A stretch of DNA of 22,805 bases, from contig JANYCH010000250.1 of NCBI GenBank assembly GCA_025360395.1, positions 1 to 22,805 of the forward strand. Reading direction: 5' to 3'. Positions within the stretch are counted from its first letter, which is position 1. Every line of letters begins with the position of its first letter. Shown here in pieces: positions 6,756-14,172 of the stretch. The notes below the pieces were generated by a model. The model ran no database searches, was not told the origin of the DNA, and saw nothing but the letters and a program-made list of their open reading frames with translations. This stretch comes from Cytophagales bacterium. GTDB lineage: Bacteria > Bacteroidota > Bacteroidia > Cytophagales > UBA9547. The translations under genes were made by a program, and so were the position numbers.

Positions 6756-8651
6756 TTGACCCTATTTAAAACAAAAACATTTTTTGCTCTTGCCTGTTAT
6801 TTTTTACTGGCCATGATCCCTGTGTTTTCTTTTGCCCAACACAAAAAGAAAATCAACTGGTATGACAAAGAAAAAACCAAAATACACGTTAACTATCATG
6901 TATTGGCCAATAAGCCACATATAATAGATAGTCTGTACGAAGAATATTTCCCAAATGGACAATTAAGGTCTAAGGGATTATATAAAATGAACAAACCTGT
7001 GGGCCAATGGGAATACTTCTATGAAAATGGCTTTGTCCGTATGAAAGGCGAAATTCAAAACTTCAAAAACCAGGGCCGGTGGGTTTATTTCCATGAGAAT
7101 GGAGAAAAATACATGGAAGGCCAACTGGTTAATGGTATAAAAAACGGGGATTGGATAATCTATTTCGACAATGGTAAAATAAAATCAAAAGGAAAATATG
7201 CGATGGGCCATCCTGTTGGCCCCTGGGTTTATTATTATGAAGACGGCTCGCCCAAAGCCGAAACCAGTTACGATAAAGGTAAAGGTCTTTACCGGGAATT
7301 TTACAAATCTGGCCAGCAGAAGATGGAAGGAATACTGGTTGATGGAAAAAGCGACAGTACTTGGAATTACTTTCATGAGAATGGAAAGTTAAAAGCGACT
7401 GGAACTGAAAAAAATGGGCTAAAAGATGGTTTCTGGAAATATTTCCACGACAATGGTCTGATTGCCAATGAAGGGCTGTATTTAGATGGTATCCCTTTTG
7501 GAAATTGGCGTTATTACCATGAAAACGGAGCCTTGAGCATGGAAGGTTCTCATAAAAATGGAGAAAAGGATGGGTTCTGGAAGCTTTATTACCCAACTGG
7601 TGAGTTCAAAGCTGAAACCCAATTTACAATGGGAGAAGGACCTTATAAAGAATATTATGAAAGCGGGAAACTAAAAGTGACTGGCTTTATCAAAAAAGGA
7701 TTAAACGAAGGGTCTTGGGTCTACTATTTTGAAGATGGAAACATAGAAGGGAAATGCCAGTTCCAAAATGGTGAAGGAAATTTTACAGGTTATTATCCTA
7801 ATGGGAAGGTGAAAATGGAAGGCAAAATTCAGGACGGTGTGAAAACCGGGGTTTGGAAATTGTATAAACCTCAAGGTGAACTGGCCGGATATTACAAAAC
7901 TTTTTACGAGGACAAGCAGGCGAAATTTATTCCGATAGAGCAGGAGGAAGATACCTTAAAAAAGGCCATAAAAACGGATTCTGTTATGGCAAATAAGAAA
8001 ACGGACAATGACGGAAAAAGCTCCACTTTTAAGCGCCGGCGGCAATCTAAAATAAGGTATTTCAGACCTAAAATGAATGAATATAAGGCCCTGATTATAG
8101 GTACAAATCCTCTGGCAGTATTGGTTTACAGGCAACTGCCTATCTATTTTGAATACATTATTGAAGAAAGGATTGGCCTACAATTCATTTACCTGTATTA
8201 CAAAAACCCATTCTTTGGGAATGCCAATAAATTTCCGGAAAGGATTGTTTCTTATACCGGCCATGGTTTTGAACTGATGCAAAAGTTTTACCATAAAAAT
8301 AACGGGCTTGGGAGTTTATATTTTGGACAAAGCCTCAGATATAAATCAGTTAATTTCAATACCAACGTTAATGATACTTTGGCGGCTTCTGGAAGGGTAT
8401 TTAATTATAACTTAAGACAGGTATCAATAGAATACTCCGTTATTGGTGGAAACCGTATTTTTATTAACGGCAGGGGTGATAAACCAGGTTGGTCAATCGA
8501 TATTTTTGTCGGATTAGGAGTTGGAAAATTAAATAATAAATTCAATTCGGGAATTGGCTATTTCGACCCTGAGAAGATATTTGAAGATATTCCCCGTAAA
8601 GAAATTTATTTCTTTGGAAAACTAGGAGTTTCATTAGGGTATATGTTTTAG
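6756..8651 (+). CDS. secreted MORN-repeat protein (14 repeats) with C-terminal outer-membrane-like domain
   Basis: A 631-residue exported protein of unknown function. An in-frame TAG at 6711 and the first in-frame ATG at 6813, inside the signal peptide, force a non-ATG start. TTG 6756 gives the best signal peptide (MTLFKTKTFFALACYFLLAM, ending PVFSFAQ); TTG 6717 is the alternative. Residues about 62-379 hold 14 MORN_2/YwqK-type repeats of about 23 residues, pattern YFxENGxxxxxGxxxNGxxxGxW. Three consecutive-type pairs lack the GxW end (about 158-203, 276-321, 322-367), revealing a 46-residue two-unit super-repeat. A charged, basic linker (about 388-434) leads to a region of about 197 residues rich in alternating aromatic strands (YRQLPIYFEYIIEERIGLQF, IYFFGKLGVSLGYMF) and ending in Phe, like an outer-membrane beta-barrel. 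It follows the porD-like gene by 42 bases and may be co-transcribed. Confidence 0.85.
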   Translation: MTLFKTKTFFALACYFLLAMIPVFSFAQHKKKINWYDKEKTKIHVNYHVLANKPHIIDSLYEEYFPNGQLRSKGLYKMNKPVGQWEYFYENGFVRMKGEIQNFKNQGRWVYFHENGEKYMEGQLVNGIKNGDWIIYFDNGKIKSKGKYAMGHPVGPWVYYYEDGSPKAETSYDKGKGLYREFYKSGQQKMEGILVDGKSDSTWNYFHENGKLKATGTEKNGLKDGFWKYFHDNGLIANEGLYLDGIPFGNWRYYHENGALSMEGSHKNGEKDGFWKLYYPTGEFKAETQFTMGEGPYKEYYESGKLKVTGFIKKGLNEGSWVYYFEDGNIEGKCQFQNGEGNFTGYYPNGKVKMEGKIQDGVKTGVWKLYKPQGELAGYYKTFYEDKQAKFIPIEQEEDTLKKAIKTDSVMANKKTDNDGKSSTFKRRRQSKIRYFRPKMNEYKALIIGTNPLAVLVYRQLPIYFEYIIEERIGLQFIYLYYKNPFFGNANKFPERIVSYTGHGFELMQKFYHKNNGLGSLYFGQSLRYKSVNFNTNVNDTLAASGRVFNYNLRQVSIEYSVIGGNRIFINGRGDKPGWSIDIFVGLGVGKLNNKFNSGIGYFDPEKIFEDIPRKEIYFFGKLGVSLGYMF

Positions 8652-8679
8652 TAACCGCAATTGTTTATGTTCGATAAAA

Positions 8680-9126
8680 TCAATTATCGTAGTCTCCATC
8701 CCAGGGATCACCGAAAGATAAAATAGAACTAGGTTCAAGATCAACAGTTTGATCTTCCGGGTTTCTGATAAGTCCAAATGTAAAGCCATCAATCACCGAT
8801 TTAAAAGGCTTAATTTCTATACTTCTATAAGTTACTTTACCCAATTCAAGCACCATTTCTTCTAGTTTTTTCCTGGTAATAGCTTCACTGGTTTCAAAAC
8901 TTGTTCCGGCATAATAGTGGTTGGTTTTTATCAGGTTTCCGTTATCGTCAAAAACAAAAAGGACCACATATTCTTTCCTGTGTTTTTTCCAGTCTAATGA
9001 CGGCACTCCATTAGGAAAAACATAAGCCTCATAACCAAAGAACTGGAAGCCATCTTTGGTATGACCTACAAAGTGTGTAAAGTCGTCCTTTTTTCTTTTT
9101 ATCGGGATTAATTCAGGAATAGCCAT
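8680..9126 (-). CDS. small cytoplasmic protein, HycA-like family (function unknown here)
   Basis: A 148-residue soluble protein beginning MAIPELIPIKRKKDDFTHFV. It has a GFQFFGYEAYVFP strand pair, YVVLFVFDDNGNLIKTNHYYAGT, a helix TRKKLEEMVLELGKV, and a C-terminal acidic tail ending FGDPWDGDYDN. The pattern (IPELIPIKR..., FGL, PWDGxYD end) matches a widespread small family that databases label formate hydrogenlyase regulatory protein HycA, although no formate hydrogenlyase gene or DNA-binding domain is visible here. The name should therefore not be read as a function. A perfect -7 element TAACTTTG lies 13 bases upstream. It is separated from bshA (same strand, upstream) by 53 bases and seems to have its own promoter. 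Family memory is moderate; the frame is certain. Confidence 0.75.
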   Translation of the reverse strand: MAIPELIPIKRKKDDFTHFVGHTKDGFQFFGYEAYVFPNGVPSLDWKKHRKEYVVLFVFDDNGNLIKTNHYYAGTSFETSEAITRKKLEEMVLELGKVTYRSIEIKPFKSVIDGFTFGLIRNPEDQTVDLEPSSILSFGDPWDGDYDN

Positions 9127-9139
9127 GAAGAAGATTTCC

Positions 9140-9147
9140 CAAAGTTA
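9140..9147 (-). promoter_or_regulatory. -7 element TAACTTTG for the HycA-like gene
   Basis: On the minus strand, bases 9147-9140 read TAACTTTG, a perfect TAnnTTTG match ending 13 bases before the ATG at 9126. The implied leader is very short (about 8 bases), as often seen in this phylum. Confidence 0.5.
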
Positions 9148-9179
9148 CAAAGATGTGCCGTTTTGTAACTGGCAAGCTT

Positions 9180-10319
9180 TTAAAATACCAGAGCTTTTGC
9201 CTTTTCTATTACTTCCTGATAATAATTAACATACAAAGGAAGAATATTTTTTAACTCAAATACCTTCGCCCTTTTCAGTGCCTCTTGTTTGAACCGGTCA
9301 TGATTTGCCGGATCTAAAACGATCAAAGCATTTTTAGCCATGTCATCAATATCACCTACATTGCTTAAGAAACCAGTAACACCATTCACATTAATTTCTG
9401 GCAAACCTCCTGTATTAGAAGATATTACCGGAACCTCGCATGCCATGGCCTCTAAAGCTGCCAGCCCAAAACTTTCTTTTTCAGAAGGCAATAAAAATAA
9501 ATCAGCAAGTGACAATACCTCTTCAACAGCATCTAGTTTTCCCAGAAAACGAACGTCTTCATTTATTTTCAAGTCACGGCAAAGTCCTTCTATTTTTTGT
9601 CTTTCAGGCCCATCTCCTACCAGCAGAAGTTTTACTTTAATATGCTGTCTCACTTTTTCAAAAACATACACTACATCCTCAATCCTTTTTACTTTTCTGA
9701 AGTTTGAAATATGTACCAGCAATTTTTCTCCGTTGGGGCAAATGGCAGTTTTAAAATGGTCTTTCTTTTGCCTTGAAAACCTGGTAAGATCCACAAAATT
9801 CGGAATCACCCTGATTTGGTTTGTTATGGGGAAAAGTTTATAAGTGTCGTTTTTCAAATCTTCCGAGACAGCTGTAACCCCATCGGATTCATTGATACTG
9901 AAAGTAACAACAGGCTCGAAAGAGGCATCTTTACCAACCAGCGTTATGTCAGTACCGTGAAGGGTAGTGATAAAAGGGATGTAAATATTCTCCTTTAATA
10001 ATATTTGCCTGGCCATATAAGCAGCAGACGCATGAGGAATTGCATAGTGAACATGTAACAGGTCAAGGCCTTCTCTTTTGACGACATCAACCATTTTGCT
10101 TGCCAATACCAATTCGTAAGGAGTGTATTCAAACAATGGATAGGTTGAAATGCTTACCTCATGATAAAATATATTCTGGTTGTAAAAGTCAAGTCTTGCT
10201 GGTTGGTTATAGGTTATAAAATGAACCTGGTGACCATTCTCTGCTAATGCTTTACCCAATTCTGTTGCTACCACACCACTTCCACCAAAAGTTGGGTAAC
10301 AAACAATTCCTATTTTCAT
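9180..10319 (-). CDS. bshA: N-acetyl-alpha-D-glucosaminyl L-malate synthase
   Basis: A 379-residue GT4-family glycosyltransferase (GT-B fold) that joins UDP-GlcNAc to L-malate, the first step of bacillithiol synthesis in the cytoplasm. The start at ATG 10319 gives MKIGIVCYPTFGGSGVVATE, the conserved BshA N-terminal acceptor loop. Other signatures: LLHVHYAIPHASAAYMA (about 87-103), TTLHGTDITLVG (about 118-129), VSEDLK and IPNFVD, and the nucleotide-sugar EX7E motif with Glu282 and Glu290 in ESFGLAALEAMACEVPV. Length is normal for the family. The combination of GGSGVVATELG and HYAIPHA separates BshA from general GT4 enzymes. The other bacillithiol genes (bshB, bshC) are not in the window. It is divergent from the helicase gene across 199 bases. 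Confidence 0.95.
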   Translation of the reverse strand: MKIGIVCYPTFGGSGVVATELGKALAENGHQVHFITYNQPARLDFYNQNIFYHEVSISTYPLFEYTPYELVLASKMVDVVKREGLDLLHVHYAIPHASAAYMARQILLKENIYIPFITTLHGTDITLVGKDASFEPVVTFSINESDGVTAVSEDLKNDTYKLFPITNQIRVIPNFVDLTRFSRQKKDHFKTAICPNGEKLLVHISNFRKVKRIEDVVYVFEKVRQHIKVKLLLVGDGPERQKIEGLCRDLKINEDVRFLGKLDAVEEVLSLADLFLLPSEKESFGLAALEAMACEVPVISSNTGGLPEINVNGVTGFLSNVGDIDDMAKNALIVLDPANHDRFKQEALKRAKVFELKNILPLYVNYYQEVIEKAKALVF

Positions 10320-10518
10320 ATTTAAGATGCTAAAAAGTATCCAGTTTAATCCTTAACAGAATTCAACATAAATAACGTTCGGATTTATAACTATAAACCT
10401 ATTAAAATGTTAAATAATCTCTCAGGTTAATATTTTTTAATTTTAAAACTGCCATAACAGTCATCAAAAATCGGGAAACAGAAAATATTTTACGTCATTA
10501 GAGTTTGTTTCCAAAATT

Positions 10519-11661
10519 ATGTCCTTTTCTTCCCTTGGCTTATCAGCAGACTTACTGAAAAATATTGAAATTCAAAAATATACCCAACCCTATCCAATTC
10601 AGGTTGAAGCCATTCCAATAATATTAAAAGGGCTGGATTTATTGGCACTGGCTCAAACGGGCTCTGGGAAAACCGCAAGTTTTGTTCTGCCAATCCTTCA
10701 AAATTTACAGCACCAAAAGGCTTCTTTACCAAGACATATTAAAGTTTTGGTCTTGGTTCCTACCCGAGAACTGGCAATGCAGGTTGCAGAAGTATTTGAT
10801 TCCTTCAGCATGAATCTGCCAACCAGGTTAAAAACACTTGCAGTTTTCGGCGGAGTAAACATTAATATTCAAGTAGATGCCTTACAAAAATGTGAAATAT
10901 TGGTTGCTACCCCCGGCAGATTGCTTGACCTGATGGCATCGCGAAGTGTTTTTCTCTCAGAAGTTGAAGTGCTGGTTTTGGACGAAGCTGACAAAATGCT
11001 CAACCTTGGTTTCAAAGATGAAATGAACGATATCTTTTTTCACCTTCCTAAAAAGAGGCAAAACCTTCTTTTCTCTGCCACATTAAATGACAATGTTGAC
11101 CTGCTCAAATCGATACTGCTTCATGAACCTGTTAAAATAGAAATTGAAGCAAAAAGACAAAATCTTGACCTGATTAATCAGTCTGCGTATCTTACAACAG
11201 AAGAAAGGAAGGGAGTTTTATTGAGGTATTTAATTAAAACCAAAAATTTCAAACAAGTGCTGGTCTTTACATCATCAACAAGAAAGGCAGACAATGTGGT
11301 AGAAAAGCTAAATAAAAATGGGATTCAGGCTGCTGCAATACATGGGGATAAAAGCCAGGCTATCAGGACAGATTCTCTCCGAAAGTTTAAAGGAGGAGAA
11401 ATCAGGGTTTTAGTCGCAACAGATCTGGTTTCCAGGGGCATCGATATTCAGGAACTTCCTGTAGTTATTAATTATGAATTGCCACGTTCTCCTACAGATT
11501 ATGTTCACCGGATTGGGCGTACCGGAAGGGCCGAATCAAAAGGTGAAGCCATTACTTTATTAACAATTGATGATGAACATCATTTCAAAATCATCCAGAA
11601 AAAAATGGGCAAAAAAGTAGAAATGATTGAAAGTAACGACATTAACCTTCATGGGTTTTAA
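10519..11661 (+). CDS. DEAD-box ATP-dependent RNA helicase (RhlE-like core)
   Basis: A 380-residue RNA helicase containing both RecA-like domains and little else. Motifs in order: Q motif region with YTQPYPIQ (about 21-28), motif I AQTGSGKT (45-52), Ia PTREL, GG, Ib TPGR, motif II DEAD (155-158), motif III SAT (186-188), the HGDKSQ segment, motif V ATDLVSRGIDI and motif VI HRIGRTGR (330-337). It lacks the basic or RGG-rich C-terminal extension seen in many bacterial RhlE or DeaD proteins, so it is a minimal member; the paralogue name cannot be fixed. A role in RNA unwinding, ribosome assembly or cold growth is family knowledge. Start ATG 10519 lies 30 bases after an AT-rich stretch with a poor promoter match. 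malQ follows after 75 bases with no terminator visible. Confidence 0.93.
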   Translation: MSFSSLGLSADLLKNIEIQKYTQPYPIQVEAIPIILKGLDLLALAQTGSGKTASFVLPILQNLQHQKASLPRHIKVLVLVPTRELAMQVAEVFDSFSMNLPTRLKTLAVFGGVNINIQVDALQKCEILVATPGRLLDLMASRSVFLSEVEVLVLDEADKMLNLGFKDEMNDIFFHLPKKRQNLLFSATLNDNVDLLKSILLHEPVKIEIEAKRQNLDLINQSAYLTTEERKGVLLRYLIKTKNFKQVLVFTSSTRKADNVVEKLNKNGIQAAAIHGDKSQAIRTDSLRKFKGGEIRVLVATDLVSRGIDIQELPVVINYELPRSPTDYVHRIGRTGRAESKGEAITLLTIDDEHHFKIIQKKMGKKVEMIESNDINLHGF

Positions 11662-11736
11662 AACTATTCATTTATTAGCTTCTTGGTACGATTTCAATAG
11701 ATAGAAACAGATAAATTAAAATAAACATTAAACAAA

Positions 11737-13272
11737 TTGACTATTCCTCAGATTAACGAAAGAAGTGCAGGAATATTGCTGCACATTACTTCTTTGCCAT
11801 CTCCTTTTGGAATGGGAGATTTAGGTGAAGAGGCCTATAAATTTGCCCGCTTTTTGGCTAAAAGCAACCAGAAGTGGTGGCAGATCTTACCCTTAAACCC
11901 AACGGATAAGGGAGAATTCCCCTCGCCATACAGTTCAAATTCAAGTATGGCAGGTAACACCCAGCTTATCAGCCCTGAGTTGCTGGCAGATGAAGGATTG
12001 CTTGATATTTTGGAATTGCCACAATATTACTTACCTGTAAAAAGCAAAGCAGATTTTAATGAAGCCAGAAGGTTAAAAGAAATCCTTTTTGATAAAGCTT
12101 ATCAGAATTTTCTGGAGGAGGACCACTTTGTAAGGGAGCAGGAATATGAATTATTCTGCAAAAATGAGAATTACTGGTTACATGATTATGCACTTTATGT
12201 AAGCCTTAAAAATGAATTTAATGGCTATTCATGGCATCATTGGCCGGAAGATTTAAAGGGAAGGAACAAGAAAGCAATGGAAAAGTTTCTGGCTTTTCAC
12301 AAAAAAGAAGTTGATAAAATAAAATGGTTACAATGGGTATTTTTTCGCCAATGGAAAAACCTGAGAACTTATTGTAATAAGCTGAATGTCCATTTTTTTG
12401 GAGACCTTCCGTTTTATGTTAGTCACGATTCTGCGGACGTTTGGGCAAATCCGGAAATATTCAGTCTTGATAAAAATGGCGATCCAACATTCGTTGCCGG
12501 ATGCCCACCAGATTACTTCAGTGAAGAAGGCCAAAGATGGGGTATGCCAATATTTCGTTGGGATGTTTTAAAAAAACAAAATTATGATTGGTGGATAAAA
12601 CGTCTCAAAAAAAACATGGAATTGTATGACCTGTTGAGACTTGACCATTTTATGGCCTTCAGCAGGTATTGGAATATTGATGCTACAGAACCAACTGCAA
12701 AAAATGGCTCATGGGTTGATGGGCCAGGTGAAGATTTCTTTAACAAATTGAAAGTGGCATTCGGAAGCCTTCCATTTGTTGCTGAAGATTTGGGTGATTG
12801 TGACGAAAACGTTTATAAATTAAGAGATAGTTTTGGTTTGCCAGGTATGAAAATCCTTCAATTTGGATTTGGGGGCGGAGAATCTGATGCTATACACAAA
12901 CCACATCATTTGAGCTACAACTTTATTGTATATGCCGGTAACCATGACAATAATACTACCAGGGGATGGTATGCCAGAGAGGCTGGAAAACACGACCATA
13001 AAAGGTTGAAAAAATATACGGGCATTCGTGTAACTGAAAAAAACGTTTCAGATGTTTTAGGCAAATTAGCATATTCATCTGTTTGTAAAATTGCTATTCT
13101 CACAATGCAGGATATATTAGGCTTGAATGAAACCTATAGAATGAATACTCCAGGCACAATGGAGAACAACTGGACCTGGAGGTTGGAAACTGAGCAAATA
13201 ACCAAGTCTATCCAAAGAAAACTGAAAGAATGGACAAAACTTTACGACAGAAAAAGTGCTGTAAAAAAGTAA
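11737..13272 (+). CDS. malQ: 4-alpha-glucanotransferase (amylomaltase, GH77)
   Basis: A 511-residue GH77 enzyme that transfers maltooligosaccharide units between alpha-1,4-glucans in the cytoplasm. The catalytic set is present: nucleophile Asp303 in LLRLDHF, acid/base Glu350 in FVAEDLG, and Asp404 in YAGNHDNNTTRGWY. The N-terminus carries the family block ERSAGILLHITSLPSPFGMGDLG (here residues 8-30) and the WWQILPLNPT segment. The start is TTG 11737: the frame has a TAA at 11722-11724 and no ATG before the conserved N-terminal block. The length matches bacterial amylomaltase without extra N-terminal carbohydrate-binding modules. murQ follows after 30 bases, so the two are probably one transcript. 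Confidence 0.95.
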   Translation: MTIPQINERSAGILLHITSLPSPFGMGDLGEEAYKFARFLAKSNQKWWQILPLNPTDKGEFPSPYSSNSSMAGNTQLISPELLADEGLLDILELPQYYLPVKSKADFNEARRLKEILFDKAYQNFLEEDHFVREQEYELFCKNENYWLHDYALYVSLKNEFNGYSWHHWPEDLKGRNKKAMEKFLAFHKKEVDKIKWLQWVFFRQWKNLRTYCNKLNVHFFGDLPFYVSHDSADVWANPEIFSLDKNGDPTFVAGCPPDYFSEEGQRWGMPIFRWDVLKKQNYDWWIKRLKKNMELYDLLRLDHFMAFSRYWNIDATEPTAKNGSWVDGPGEDFFNKLKVAFGSLPFVAEDLGDCDENVYKLRDSFGLPGMKILQFGFGGGESDAIHKPHHLSYNFIVYAGNHDNNTTRGWYAREAGKHDHKRLKKYTGIRVTEKNVSDVLGKLAYSSVCKIAILTMQDILGLNETYRMNTPGTMENNWTWRLETEQITKSIQRKLKEWTKLYDRKSAVKK

Positions 13273-13302
13273 ATCCGGTAATATGCACTTAACTTTTAAT
13301 AG

Positions 13303-14112
13303 ATGAAATCAATTACAGAATCAGATTCTCATTACAACAACCTGGAACAAATGTCGCTCCGGGACATTTTGAACAACATCAACAACGAAGATAAAACAGT
13401 TCCAATTGCAGTTGAAAATGCAATCCCGCAGATAGAATCACTTGCGGATGTAATTGTTGAAAAAATGAAAAGTGGTGGAAGGCTCTTTTACATTGGTGCA
13501 GGTACCAGTGGAAGGCTAGGTATTGTAGATGCGTCTGAATGTCCTCCTACTTTTGGTGTTCCGCAAGGAATGGTCGTAGGGATAATAGCAGGAGGTGATT
13601 CTGCCATAAGAAAAGCAGTAGAATTTGCTGAAGACGATGAAAATCAAGCCTGGAAGGATTTACTCGAATATAAAATTACTGCAAAAGACGTTTTGGTTGG
13701 TATTGCAGCTTCCGGACGTACACCTTATGTTATTGGTGGGGTAAAAATTGCTAAAGAAAATGGCATAGTCACTGGTTGTGTGGTTTGCAACCCTGGTTCG
13801 GCTTTGGCAAAAGAAGTAGACTTCCCGGTAGAAGTTGTCGTAGGGCCAGAATTTTTGACGGGAAGTACAAGGTTGAAAGCCGGAACCGCCCAAAAGTTGG
13901 TTTTAAATATGCTCACCACTTCCGCAATGATCAAACTTGGCAAAGTAAAAGGCAATAAAATGGTAGACATGCAGCTTTCCAATCTTAAACTTGTAGACAG
14001 AGGAGTTAGGATGATCATGGAAGCAATACCTGTAGATTATGAAGAAGCTAAAAGGCTTCTCGAAAAAAACGGGTCGGTGCGGAATGCAGTTGAAGCACAT
14101 AAACAATTATAA
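13303..14112 (+). CDS. murQ: N-acetylmuramic acid 6-phosphate etherase
   Basis: A 269-residue SIS-fold enzyme that cleaves the lactyl ether of MurNAc 6-phosphate to give GlcNAc 6-phosphate and D-lactate, in peptidoglycan recycling. The family signatures are TESDSHYNNLEQMS near the N-terminus and the SIS phosphosugar loop GAGTSGRLGIVDASECPPTF (65-84), with the catalytic Glu79. A second acidic residue, Glu110 in AVEFAEDD, aligns with Glu114 of E. coli by constant offset. The NPGSALAKEVDFPVEVVVGPE and GSTRLKAGTAQKLVLNMLTT blocks are intact. It is about 30 residues shorter than the E. coli enzyme at the C-terminus, common in this phylum. It sits 30 bases after malQ and ends in a strong terminator. 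No MurNAc transporter or kinase gene is in the window. Confidence 0.96.
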   Translation: MKSITESDSHYNNLEQMSLRDILNNINNEDKTVPIAVENAIPQIESLADVIVEKMKSGGRLFYIGAGTSGRLGIVDASECPPTFGVPQGMVVGIIAGGDSAIRKAVEFAEDDENQAWKDLLEYKITAKDVLVGIAASGRTPYVIGGVKIAKENGIVTGCVVCNPGSALAKEVDFPVEVVVGPEFLTGSTRLKAGTAQKLVLNMLTTSAMIKLGKVKGNKMVDMQLSNLKLVDRGVRMIMEAIPVDYEEAKRLLEKNGSVRNAVEAHKQL

Positions 14113-14148
14113 AAAAGGGACATCAGGGATATCCTCTTGTCCCTTTTT
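14112..14148. terminator. bidirectional terminator between murQ and the ABC permease gene
   Basis: A perfect 11-bp stem, aaaaagggaca (14112-14122) with its complement at 14138-14148, has a 15-base loop that contains a smaller palindrome (ggatatcc). A-run on one side and T-run on the other make it a rho-independent terminator usable from both strands, which fits the convergent genes ending at 14112 and 14173. Confidence 0.85.
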
Positions 14149-14172
14149 ATAAGAAAATAGTTTAGGGATTAA

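Noticed and set aside
7129..7596. Minus-strand open frame of 155 codons inside the MORN-repeat gene
   Set aside because: It is antisense to a strongly supported repeat array, and its length follows from the repeated composition; it shows no family motif.
8672..8689. A 6-bp hairpin (cgataa/ttatcg) between the MORN gene and the HycA-like gene
   Set aside because: The stem is too short and lacks GC pairs and a T-run, so it is not a credible terminator.
9340..9843. Plus-strand open frame of 167 codons within bshA
   Set aside because: It lies antisense to a conserved glycosyltransferase and its product is Ser/Thr-rich low-information sequence, typical of a shadow frame.
10320..10518. Divergent bshA / helicase intergenic region searched for promoters and small RNAs
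   Set aside because: Only partial TAnnTTTG matches (for example TAGAGTTTG near 10499) with wrong spacing; nothing firm enough to list.
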